A stretch of DNA of 64,000 bases, taken from assembly GCF_001747105.1 (NCBI RefSeq), contig NZ_MDGQ01000005.1, positions 1,054,001-1,118,000 on the forward strand, given 5' to 3'. How positions within the stretch are numbered: the stretch's first letter is position 1; every line of letters starts with the position of its first letter. This DNA comes from Roseivirga misakiensis. Lineage in GTDB: Bacteria; Bacteroidota; Bacteroidia; Cytophagales; Cyclobacteriaceae. The notes beneath the pieces were generated by a model. That model saw nothing but the letters and a program-made list of their open reading frames with translations, was not told where the DNA came from and searched no databases. A program made the position numbers and the translations under genes. Of the stretch, positions 26,070-34,079 are shown in pieces.

Positions 26070-26522
26070 CTATTCAGCCATTATTTGTGCTGTATGATCT
26101 TTGGTCTTCACTTTTGAAATGATTTCCGATATCACACCGTTTTCGTCAATTACAAATGTAGTTCTTGCCGTGCCCATATACTGCCTTCCGTACATAGATT
26201 TTTCTACCCAAGTGCCAAATTGCTCGTGGATACTCTTGTCTTCGTCTGCAATAAGTGGAAATGGAAGTTCAAATTTCTTAATGAAATTCTGGTGTTTTTT
26301 AGGCGAGTCGGAACTGATGCCTACTATTGCATACCCAGCTTTCAAAAGTGCGTCGTAGTTGTCTCTTAAGTTACACGCTTGTGCTGTACAGCCAGGAGTA
26401 TTGTCTTTTGGGTAAAAGTAAAGTACTAGTTTTTTACCGCTGAAATCTGAAAGTTTAATTGGGTTATTATCTTGATCAATTCCTTCGAAATTTGGCGCTT
26501 GATCGCCTACACTTAAAGCCAT
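26070..26522 (-). CDS. bcp: Thioredoxin-dependent thiol peroxidase (PrxQ/Bcp)
   Basis: The enzyme reduces hydroperoxides using a cysteine pair recharged by thioredoxin. The 150-residue protein has the atypical 2-Cys arrangement of the PrxQ group: peroxidatic C45 in NTPGCT and resolving C50 five residues later. The YPKDNTPGCT motif is complete. It starts three bases after the stop codon of the M23 peptidase gene. Confidence 0.95.
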   Translation of the reverse strand: MALSVGDQAPNFEGIDQDNNPIKLSDFSGKKLVLYFYPKDNTPGCTAQACNLRDNYDALLKAGYAIVGISSDSPKKHQNFIKKFELPFPLIADEDKSIHEQFGTWVEKSMYGRQYMGTARTTFVIDENGVISEIISKVKTKDHTAQIMAE

Positions 26523-26525
26523 TTT

Positions 26526-28445
26526 TTATTCAATTTTTTGTTTGAAAATAGATTCGTTGCCAGCGTTATCTGACACTCTCAATTCAAACTCACCAAATAA
26601 CGGTTTGTTTTTATCTAATCGCTCTGACCAAATCAAACTTCTCTTAGGTTCGTATTTCATTAAAATCCATTGACCATTGATTTTGGCTTCTATACTGCTG
26701 ATTCCCGAGAGACTGTCTTTAATGGTAAAGCTAATTCTTCCATTTTTCAGACTTCTTTTCTTGATCGTAGGAGGGACTTCATCTTTTAAGACTGTATATG
26801 TACCAAAACTTCTAAATGAGAACACAAACCGATTTTCTTTGTATTTGCCACCGATAAAACTAGGTCGCCTAGGATTAGAAATATTGTAGACGTGGTATTT
26901 ATCTAATTCATCGTACTGACCAAGTGGCTGAAACTCGGCATTTATAGCTCCCCTCAGTGGATGTATATCTTCGTCGACTTCGAAAACTTCTTTATTCTCT
27001 TTGTCCAAATAGTGTCGTGCTCGGATATATACCGTATCAAAAAGCGATGTTTTAGAAAAAGAGAGCGAGTATGTGTCGCCCAAGAAAGCGTATTCGTTTG
27101 CAGCAGGAATTCTATCGGCAAAGTGGAGAGGCGTTGTATTATTCTTAAATGTCACACTTTGAGGAAGGAATTTCCTGAGGTCAATCAAGTATACATTCGT
27201 TTCAGTGTTATAATAAGTTGGTTCTAATAAAAGTGAGCCTTCTTGGTTGGAGAGTGTAATCTTATTGAGTAAAGAGTCTCGTTCCGAGTAGAAAATCAGC
27301 GTGTTGTCCTGAATATAAGTATCTCCTTTCTTTAAAATTTCAACGTCAACTTGTTCAGGTCTAGATTTACCTTTAAGCGTGAATTGAACTGTACTTTCGT
27401 TGCCATAGGCATCTTTCAATTCTCCTCGAATTGATAAAACTTCACCGGCTTCAACATTTAAAATGCCATCATTTACTACTTCATCATAGAATTTCAAAGA
27501 GTTGCCATCATCTATGTAAAGCTTATTAAACCTACGCCTTGATTCTTTTTGCGCTTGGTAATTGGTATGGATGAGAATGTTCTTTTGTTGTGAGAAGTTT
27601 ATCGAATCAATATTCTGCTCGAAATAAAGTTCATCATTAACATACAGATCAATTAAAGGAACTCCATTTTTATTGGCAGCACCATCGAGCTGATCGAAGG
27701 TGTATAATTCCAGACCAATTCTTCCGAGTACTTCAATGGTGTCTTTTATGCTGAAGTTATTGCCGTTTCTGGCCAAATTAAATTCAAATCTACCGAACTG
27801 ATCGCTGACTCTGGATTGAATATCCATGGCCTTCAATGCCACTTTTTGAACCGCCGGAGCGATGTTATCCGATATTTCCGAGAAACCAATTCTAAGAGGA
27901 TCCAGTACTTCTTGGTTGGCTCCTCTGATTTCAAAATGTAGGTGTGGACCGGTTGATGATCCAGAATTACCCGAGAACCCCAGTACTTCACCTTGTTTCA
28001 GTGTTAATGCACCACGCTTTGGAAAAAGGTTCACGGCAAAAGATTTCCGTCTATACTGCTCTTTTAAGGCATAGGCCGCTATTATAGGGTTAAAACTTTG
28101 TAGGTGAGCATAAACAGTTGTCGTACCATTAGGGTGCTGCACATAAATACAGTTGCCATAGCCTCCCGTGCCTATCCTGATGCGACTAACATAGCCGGCA
28201 GCTGAAGTGTACACTTTCAAGCCTTCTTTCCCGGCAGTTTTAATATCAAGTCCCGCATGAAAATGACTAGATCTCAATTCACCCATTGTACCACTTAGGT
28301 AATTGATTTGATCAGGTTTTATAGGGAAATCGAAGTAGTCTTTTTCAATGCCTTGATATTGGGCATGAAGACCATTTGTGAGTAATAGAAATAAGAAAAG
28401 GAATAGTTTATCTGATTTCAACTTCGAGTAGTTTTTCTTCTTCAA
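26526..28445 (-). CDS. M23-family zinc metallopeptidase, exported
   Basis: This 639-residue exported protein has its signal peptide at about residues 12-28, ending HAQ. The LytM/M23 domain (about 45-180) has zinc ligands H63 and D67 (HFHAGLD) and H170 (GPHLHFE), with H114 and H168 as the remaining active-site histidines. Such enzymes cut peptidoglycan cross-bridges or regulate amidases. The following 450 residues are beta-rich, perhaps Ig-like, and are common in Bacteroidota M23 proteins. There is no ATG near the start. TTG codons at 28445 and 28421 are the candidates, and both lie inside the upstream FAH-family gene, with overlaps of 38 or 14 bp. Confidence 0.85.
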   Translation of the reverse strand: MKKKNYSKLKSDKLFLFLFLLLTNGLHAQYQGIEKDYFDFPIKPDQINYLSGTMGELRSSHFHAGLDIKTAGKEGLKVYTSAAGYVSRIRIGTGGYGNCIYVQHPNGTTTVYAHLQSFNPIIAAYALKEQYRRKSFAVNLFPKRGALTLKQGEVLGFSGNSGSSTGPHLHFEIRGANQEVLDPLRIGFSEISDNIAPAVQKVALKAMDIQSRVSDQFGRFEFNLARNGNNFSIKDTIEVLGRIGLELYTFDQLDGAANKNGVPLIDLYVNDELYFEQNIDSINFSQQKNILIHTNYQAQKESRRRFNKLYIDDGNSLKFYDEVVNDGILNVEAGEVLSIRGELKDAYGNESTVQFTLKGKSRPEQVDVEILKKGDTYIQDNTLIFYSERDSLLNKITLSNQEGSLLLEPTYYNTETNVYLIDLRKFLPQSVTFKNNTTPLHFADRIPAANEYAFLGDTYSLSFSKTSLFDTVYIRARHYLDKENKEVFEVDEDIHPLRGAINAEFQPLGQYDELDKYHVYNISNPRRPSFIGGKYKENRFVFSFRSFGTYTVLKDEVPPTIKKRSLKNGRISFTIKDSLSGISSIEAKINGQWILMKYEPKRSLIWSERLDKNKPLFGEFELRVSDNAGNESIFKQKIE

Positions 28446-29016
28446 TATAAGCTTCTAGCTTATCTCCAACAACTATAGGGCCAACGCCCGCAGGGGTACC
28501 AGTAAAAATAATATCCCCTGTTTTTAACGTGAAAAACTTCGATATATATGCAATGATTTGATCGAAATTGTAAAGCATCAGACTTGTATTGCCTTTTTGG
28601 ACAGGTTCTCCATTCTTTGAAAGAGAGAAATTGAGGTCCTCCAGGTTAAAGTTTTCTTTGGGAAGAAAGTTTGAAATAGGAGCTGAGCCATTAAAACCCT
28701 TCGCTATTTCCCATGGTAAACCTTTTTCTTTGCACTTGCTTTGAAGATCCCGAGCTGTAAAGTCCACACCTATCCCAACTTCTTGGTAATACTTATGCGC
28801 AAATTGTTCTTCTATGTATTTGCCCTCTTTACAAATTTTGATCAACACCTCTACCTCATAATGAATGTCTTTTGAGAAATCTGGGTAGTAAAAGGGAGCA
28901 TCGTTACGCAACAAAGCCGTATCTGGCTTCATAAATATGACAGGTTCAGAAGGACGCTCATTTTTTAATTCTTCTATGTGTGCAGTATAATTTCTGCCAA
29001 TAGCAATGATCTTCAT
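28408..29016 (-). CDS. Fumarylacetoacetate hydrolase family protein
   Basis: This 202-residue member of the FAH/YcgM-type family includes acylpyruvate hydrolases and oxaloacetate decarboxylases. The core is complete: IGRNYTAHIEEL at the N-terminus, metal-binding HYEVEVLI, GVDFTARDLQ, and the C-terminal FTGTPAGVGP motif. It is the first gene of the five-gene minus-strand operon. The substrate cannot be set from sequence; acylpyruvase is the closest guess. Confidence 0.88.
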   Translation of the reverse strand: MKIIAIGRNYTAHIEELKNERPSEPVIFMKPDTALLRNDAPFYYPDFSKDIHYEVEVLIKICKEGKYIEEQFAHKYYQEVGIGVDFTARDLQSKCKEKGLPWEIAKGFNGSAPISNFLPKENFNLEDLNFSLSKNGEPVQKGNTSLMLYNFDQIIAYISKFFTLKTGDIIFTGTPAGVGPIVVGDKLEAYIEEEKLLEVEIR

Positions 29017-29173
29017 AGTGCTTACTATTTCTTGAGTATAGACTCAGAGGAACTGAAAATAATATTTAAATGAAGTCACATTTGGTAATCCAAAAACCGG
29101 CTCAAATGTGATGACTTAAATATAGTGTAATCAGGACGAATTCTAGCTCTAGAATGCTTTGAAAAAGACAAGT

Positions 29174-31018
29174 TTAAATGCTTGCCACGAAATCTGAAAA
29201 CACCTTCTTATGGAGCTCTAAATCCATATTTGGAGAAAGTGCCACACGAGCAATGTAGTCCTTATCACCTTCTTTGGTAGTGCCTTGCGTAGATGTAGCT
29301 GGAATGGTCCAATAACAGCCTTTCAATTGGCCATAACTCACACAGTACTTACTTTCGTGTGGAATTTCACTGATCATTAAATCGATCAGTTTCAGGTTAA
29401 GTGCTCTTTTGTAGGCCTCTCTTTCTTCATCTGTATTTCCTTTTGTTGGTAAGTCCAATGAAAATACCGAAGGTGTAAATCCCTGTTCGGCCAAGGTCTC
29501 TGAAACGAAGTTTATTTTTGCTTCGGGTAATACTTCTTCAATGAAATTAACAAACTCTCGTGTATTGTCATATGCATCTTTTACCCTTTGTGTCATTGAA
29601 GGCAATTGCTTAGCCAAAATCTCCATTTGCAGACTTGTGGCTTCATTATCGCATAGTTTCAAATGCAGATCTATATTACTCATCAGTACCGCTGCTTTCT
29701 GATTTGCCACAGCAAAGCCTGCTGTACACTTGCCGCCGCTTGGGAATTTAGACCCACTAACGTAGGCGATGGTCTGAACCGATGCCAATATATCCTGTTC
29801 ACCTAAAAAATGAACATTAGGGCAAAATGTCTGGTCTAGAATGAAAACTGGGGCAACAGCATGCGCTCCATTGGCCGTTTTACGCACCCTGCTCAATGCC
29901 TCTTCTAACTTGACTAAGTCCGGCACTTCAACTCTTGGGTTGGTCGGTATTTCAGCAATTATGTAAGGCACAGCGTCCTCTTGAGCGATTTGGTCCAAGA
30001 CGGTCTCTACACTTTGAACCATGTCGTTATCTCCATCAACAGGCAAGTCAACAATGTCTACGTTGTCGATACAAGCGGCCACACGCCTTGCCTGATCATT
30101 GGTTCCACCATAACAATTGGGAGGAACAACAATTTTGATGGCTTTGCTTGGATAAGCCTCCATAGCATGATGTACCAGTCCCATCACTATTGCATATTGG
30201 ATGGAAAGCCCGCTTGAGGCCACTAATGCGCCAGTATTAGTTCCCGTAATTTCGGCTATAGACTCAAGCACTTGGTTTTTGTCAGATGCCTGATTCCTGA
30301 CAGTAGAATTCGAGTCAGTTATGCGAATCAGTTCTTGCAGGACAGTTAGCGAATTGGCGGGCGTCATGGCAATAGTCTCTCTTCTTCTTACGTGCTGAAT
30401 TTCAGAGATGTATTCTTTATTGTCCTCACCATTTACCAATATGATGCTACCTAAGTTATGGTAGGTGTTGATGAGGAAGTCAATGCTGTTAGATAGGTTT
30501 AAACCTTCTGATAAGTCTTCTTCTGATATAAAAATCGTACTACCCTCAAAGTCCGTAATTTCATTCAGGCTTTCAACTCGCTTTAGTTGAAATTGATAGC
30601 CATAGACTTTTCTGACTATTTCAGGATCAAAAAAAGTTGGCAAGTCATCCCTGTAGACTATTTGTGTATCCTTATTATCTAAGAGATTCTTTCTTAAAAC
30701 AGCCAATATAGGCGCAGTCCTTGAAGAAAAGCTGATTACGCTTGCGGCATCTAGCCCGTTTAACTTGGCTATGGTCCATTCTAAAACAGAAGATAATGGG
30801 TGACCCAACCGAATGTAGTCGTAGGCCGTACTCAGCTCATTTAGTGCAGTCTTGTTGGTGTTATACGCATTGAATAGCGTTTCGAACTGATCTAAAAACT
30901 CAGTTTTAGCTAGTTTTTCATTGTATATATCTAGTCGGTGAGTTGTTAGGTTAAGCCAATCCGAAGGCATATTTTCTAACACTTCTTTGATGTAATCGAG
31001 CACTTTACTGTTCGCCAT
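29174..31018 (-). CDS. Two-part PLP-dependent transferase, cystathionine-synthase-like
   Basis: The protein has 614 residues, against about 390 for ordinary Cys/Met-metabolism PLP enzymes. The C-terminal 390 residues carry the working site: VLESIAEITGTNTGALVASSG, a YGGTNDQ block, FILDQTF with the cofactor aspartate, and K424 in VSGSKFPSGG as the Schiff-base lysine. The N-terminal 220 residues repeat the opening of the same fold (YIRLGHPLSSVLEWTIAKLNG, then VISFSSRTAPILAVL) but hold no lysine site, so it appears to be a degenerate partial copy. Related two-part proteins exist in Bacteroidota. Reaction and substrate are unknown. The gene stands alone on the minus strand. Confidence 0.75.
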   Translation of the reverse strand: MANSKVLDYIKEVLENMPSDWLNLTTHRLDIYNEKLAKTEFLDQFETLFNAYNTNKTALNELSTAYDYIRLGHPLSSVLEWTIAKLNGLDAASVISFSSRTAPILAVLRKNLLDNKDTQIVYRDDLPTFFDPEIVRKVYGYQFQLKRVESLNEITDFEGSTIFISEEDLSEGLNLSNSIDFLINTYHNLGSIILVNGEDNKEYISEIQHVRRRETIAMTPANSLTVLQELIRITDSNSTVRNQASDKNQVLESIAEITGTNTGALVASSGLSIQYAIVMGLVHHAMEAYPSKAIKIVVPPNCYGGTNDQARRVAACIDNVDIVDLPVDGDNDMVQSVETVLDQIAQEDAVPYIIAEIPTNPRVEVPDLVKLEEALSRVRKTANGAHAVAPVFILDQTFCPNVHFLGEQDILASVQTIAYVSGSKFPSGGKCTAGFAVANQKAAVLMSNIDLHLKLCDNEATSLQMEILAKQLPSMTQRVKDAYDNTREFVNFIEEVLPEAKINFVSETLAEQGFTPSVFSLDLPTKGNTDEEREAYKRALNLKLIDLMISEIPHESKYCVSYGQLKGCYWTIPATSTQGTTKEGDKDYIARVALSPNMDLELHKKVFSDFVASI

Positions 31019-31200
31019 TTCTTTTACCTTTTTATCGGTCTATTATCCACATTTTTGTGGTACAAATATGAACAGTAATTTGATTCAAAAAATTCGACTT
31101 TGATGAATTGTTTTTAATAATGTCTTAGCGGTTCGAATCAGCGGCTAATAAGTCTATCTAGGTAACTCATTGCGGCATCAGACACGATAAGGAAACCGCA

Positions 31201-31695
31201 TTAGTGGGCGTCAACCTGTTGGATGAATTGAATGAGTTCTTCCTCATTTAACTCGCCACTGATGGTATGCAAGTCTTTTAAATAAGTCATACCGAGGTAT
31301 TCTGAGGAAGCCTGAAATGGTAGCCAAAATGATTTGCCTAGGTTGTTTCCATTCGAAGTACTTATAACAGCCATCTGTTTTCCTCTCAACCTTCTTCCCA
31401 AAGGTTTTTCTATGGTGAGTAGGTCAGAAATTCTATCAAAAAAGACCTTCATAACGCCACTCATCGCATACCAATAAACTGGCGTGGCAAATATGAAGGT
31501 ATCGTATTGGTCTATTAAACCTTTAATCAGCGGAAGGAAGTCATCTTGCTGATTTTCGTGTTTATAATCGTAATGATCGATTTTGTAATCCATTAAATTG
31601 ATGACATCCCAATTCGAATGCTTTACGAGCATTTTGACTAAGGCAGAAGTATCGCCGTCATTTCTAGAACTACCAGAGATTATTACCTTTTTCAT
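31201..31695 (-). CDS. Flavodoxin-like NAD(P)H-dependent FMN reductase
   Basis: This 164-residue flavodoxin-fold protein has the FMN phosphate-binding loop ISGSSRNDGDTS at the N-terminus and the isoalloxazine loop TPVYWYAMSGVMK. That fits the NADPH-dependent FMN reductase/WrbA-like group. The frame is open to a GTG at 31734, but the ATG at 31695 begins exactly at MKKVIISGSS and avoids overlap with the exonuclease gene, which ends at 31715. Confidence 0.85.
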   Translation of the reverse strand: MKKVIISGSSRNDGDTSALVKMLVKHSNWDVINLMDYKIDHYDYKHENQQDDFLPLIKGLIDQYDTFIFATPVYWYAMSGVMKVFFDRISDLLTIEKPLGRRLRGKQMAVISTSNGNNLGKSFWLPFQASSEYLGMTYLKDLHTISGELNEEELIQFIQQVDAH

Positions 31696-31714
31696 GAGTC
31701 CTAATTCGTATGGG

Positions 31715-32521
31715 TTACCCCATTTTAAAGCCACTCAATTTAATTTTTGTCAGCTTCCTTTTAGTGTCTAATGAAAAATCTCCACGCATCATCCAATCGT
31801 AATAGCCTGGTTCTTTGGCAAAAACTTCGGATACAGGCTTACCCTTGTGCTTTCCAAAATTGAAAACTTCTTGGTTTTTGTCATTATAAACAATCCTTCC
31901 AGCCAAGTCTACCATTCTAGAAGCCACAAGCTGATGTATGGCCCCCATGTCATTTTCAATTTTGCCAACCGCTCTTCCCGAAGCATCTGTTACATTCATG
32001 CCATTATAGCGTTCTATTTGGGCTTTAAATACCTCGAATGTCGCGTCGTTATCTGCTTCAGCTCCATGCGCACCAACTAATTCTTTTCCACAGTAAAATT
32101 TATAAGCCGCCGAAAGTGTTCGTTGCTCCATCAAGAAAAATATCTTTTGGGCATCGATTAGTTTTCTGTTAGCGACATCAAAATCAACATCAACCCTTAA
32201 AAACTCTTCAACCAAAAGAGGCACATCGAACCTTACTATATTATAACCCCCCAAATCACAGCCTTCTAAAAACTTAGCCAAGTTTTTGGCCAGTTCCTTG
32301 AAAGTTGGTTTGTCTTTCACATCCTCATCCCTGATACCGTGGATCATAGCAGATTCTTCAGGTATCGGAATGGTGGGGTTTACCAGCTGTACTTTCTTTT
32401 CCGTATCACCATTAGGCATTACTTTCAGCATGGCCAGTTCAACAATTCTGTCTTGGGAGATATTAATGCCTGTAGTTTCTAAGTCAAAAAAGACGAGCGG
32501 GTTTTTTAGGTTGAGTTGCAT
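31715..32521 (-). CDS. DnaQ-family 3'-5' exonuclease
   Basis: This 268-residue DEDDh exonuclease has ExoI FFDLETTG (D13, E15), ExoII GGYNIVRFDVPLL and ExoIII HGAEADNDA. The C-terminal 70 residues form a second module (FGKHKGKPVSEVF, then YYDWMMRGDF) like DUF3820, often seen attached to such exonucleases. It probably trims single-stranded DNA or RNA ends in repair; it lacks the polymerase-binding context of a true epsilon subunit. It is tightly spaced with mpl (9 bp) and is separate from the exonuclease domain at 1-512. Confidence 0.88.
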   Translation of the reverse strand: MQLNLKNPLVFFDLETTGINISQDRIVELAMLKVMPNGDTEKKVQLVNPTIPIPEESAMIHGIRDEDVKDKPTFKELAKNLAKFLEGCDLGGYNIVRFDVPLLVEEFLRVDVDFDVANRKLIDAQKIFFLMEQRTLSAAYKFYCGKELVGAHGAEADNDATFEVFKAQIERYNGMNVTDASGRAVGKIENDMGAIHQLVASRMVDLAGRIVYNDKNQEVFNFGKHKGKPVSEVFAKEPGYYDWMMRGDFSLDTKRKLTKIKLSGFKMG

Positions 32522-32530
32522 GAGATATTG

Positions 32531-33898
32531 TTAATTGAGTATTGAGTTTTTGATCATTTCTAAGTCTAGGCCGCCATAATTGCCCGAGCTCATTAAAAGT
32601 AGGTTTTTGGCCTCCCATTTCTGAGATAAAAGATGTTTTTCAAGTACCCCGGCTTGGGTGAATAATTTAATATCTGTTCTATTGAACGCTTTTTTTAACT
32701 CGTCTTCACTAATCATTTCTAGCCCTTTGGCAGCAACAGTTTTCGGATTTATAAAAACTAAGGCTTCATCAGGTGCGTCGAAAGTGCTCTCATATTGATT
32801 AATAAAGGCCTTATTCAGGCTGCTAAACGTGTGTAGTTCTATACATGCTACCAGCGATCGATTGGCAAACTGATCCTTTACCGCTGTCGAAGTAGCTTTT
32901 AGTTTCGACGGTGCATGAGCAAAATCCTTAAATACTGTACTCTGCTCATTTTCGCCCAACTTTTCCATTCTTTTAGAAGCGCCCGCAAAAGACTGTATAT
33001 GGTGATAGAACTCGGCATCGGTCACCTCTAAACTGTTCAAAATATACTTAGCCACCTGAAGGTTCTGCATGTTATGTTGCCCAAATACTTGGACAGGAGT
33101 TTCTCCATTTTCATGTAGAAGGAAAGTCTCCTGGTCCTTGATAACCGATTCATGTGGACCGTAAGGTATTAAGTTGGAAGGGCTTCCCATGTCCTTCACC
33201 AAGTCACAAAGCGCCTTATCGCTCTGGGCATAAAATACTTTGCCATTTGCAGGCGTCAAATCGATGAATTTTCGAAACTGATCTATATAGTTATCTATTG
33301 TTGGGTAAACATTAAAGTGGTCCCATGCTATCCCTGAAATCAAGGCTAAGTCATGTTTATAATGTAGGAATTTAGGAGTAAGGTCTAGGGGAGAGGTAGT
33401 ATATTCATCGCCCTCGATTATAATGTAAGGTGCATCGGTTAGTTGCACCATTTGGTCGAAACCTTCCAACTGGGCACCTACGAGATAGTCAAATTCTTTA
33501 TCCATCGATTTCAGCACGTGCATAATCATGGACGTAATGGTGGTTTTACCGTGACTTCCTGCAACAACAACCCTTTTCTTATCCTTAGAAGCTTCGAAAA
33601 TGAATTCGGGGAAAGATAAAATTTTAAGTCCCAGTCCTTGTGCTTTTAAAAGCTCGGGATTATCCGCTTTAGCATGCATACCTAGAATGATCAAATCCAA
33701 ATCAGAATTGATTCGGTTTTCATGCCATCCATCTTCTTCAGGTAAAAGTCCGTGATCCTTTAGGTTGGTCTTTGATGGATCGAAGAAGGCATCGTCAGAC
33801 CCAGAAACATTATTGCCTAAATTCTTAAGACAAATGGCTAAATTATGCATAACAGCCCCGCCGATGGCGATAAAGTGAATGCGTTGATTTGTGATCAT
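32531..33898 (-). CDS. mpl: UDP-N-acetylmuramate:L-alanyl-gamma-D-glutamyl-meso-diaminopimelate ligase (Mpl)
   Basis: This peptidoglycan-recycling ligase joins recovered murein tripeptide to UDP-MurNAc. The 455-residue Mur-ligase protein has the N-terminal Rossmann part IHFIAIGGAVMHNLA, the ATP loop GSHGKTT, and IIEGDEYTT, which is typical of Mpl rather than MurC. The C-terminal FKDFAHAPSKLKATSTAVK segment is also Mpl-like. It is first in an operon with the exonuclease and flavodoxin genes and is divergent from dnaB. Confidence 0.9.
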   Translation of the reverse strand: MITNQRIHFIAIGGAVMHNLAICLKNLGNNVSGSDDAFFDPSKTNLKDHGLLPEEDGWHENRINSDLDLIILGMHAKADNPELLKAQGLGLKILSFPEFIFEASKDKKRVVVAGSHGKTTITSMIMHVLKSMDKEFDYLVGAQLEGFDQMVQLTDAPYIIIEGDEYTTSPLDLTPKFLHYKHDLALISGIAWDHFNVYPTIDNYIDQFRKFIDLTPANGKVFYAQSDKALCDLVKDMGSPSNLIPYGPHESVIKDQETFLLHENGETPVQVFGQHNMQNLQVAKYILNSLEVTDAEFYHHIQSFAGASKRMEKLGENEQSTVFKDFAHAPSKLKATSTAVKDQFANRSLVACIELHTFSSLNKAFINQYESTFDAPDEALVFINPKTVAAKGLEMISEDELKKAFNRTDIKLFTQAGVLEKHLLSQKWEAKNLLLMSSGNYGGLDLEMIKNSILN

Positions 33899-34040
33899 GA
33901 AAAAGTGGCTAAGTCTTCGTCAAAAATAAGAGAAAAGAAACGCCCTCCCAATTTCGTTATGTTCTAAAAAGGGGGCTTAAAATGTCAAAAAAAGACTGTG
34001 CAAAACTTCGTGGATAAGTTGATTAAAAGAAAAGAAAGTA

Positions 34041-34075
34041 ATCGTTGTTCGACGAACGATTAGGCTATAAGTTTG
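34041..34075 (+). promoter_or_regulatory. Predicted dnaB promoter with overlapping inverted repeat
   Basis: TTG at 34045-34047 and TAAGTTTG at 34068-34075 are 20 bases apart. The -7 box ends only four bases before the ATG at 34080, so the mRNA would have almost no leader. An inverted repeat, ATCGTT at 34041-34046 and AACGAT at 34055-34060, covers the -33 box. Its centre holds a smaller perfect repeat, GTTCG-A-CGAAC. Confidence 0.6.
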
Positions 34076-34079
34076 AATA

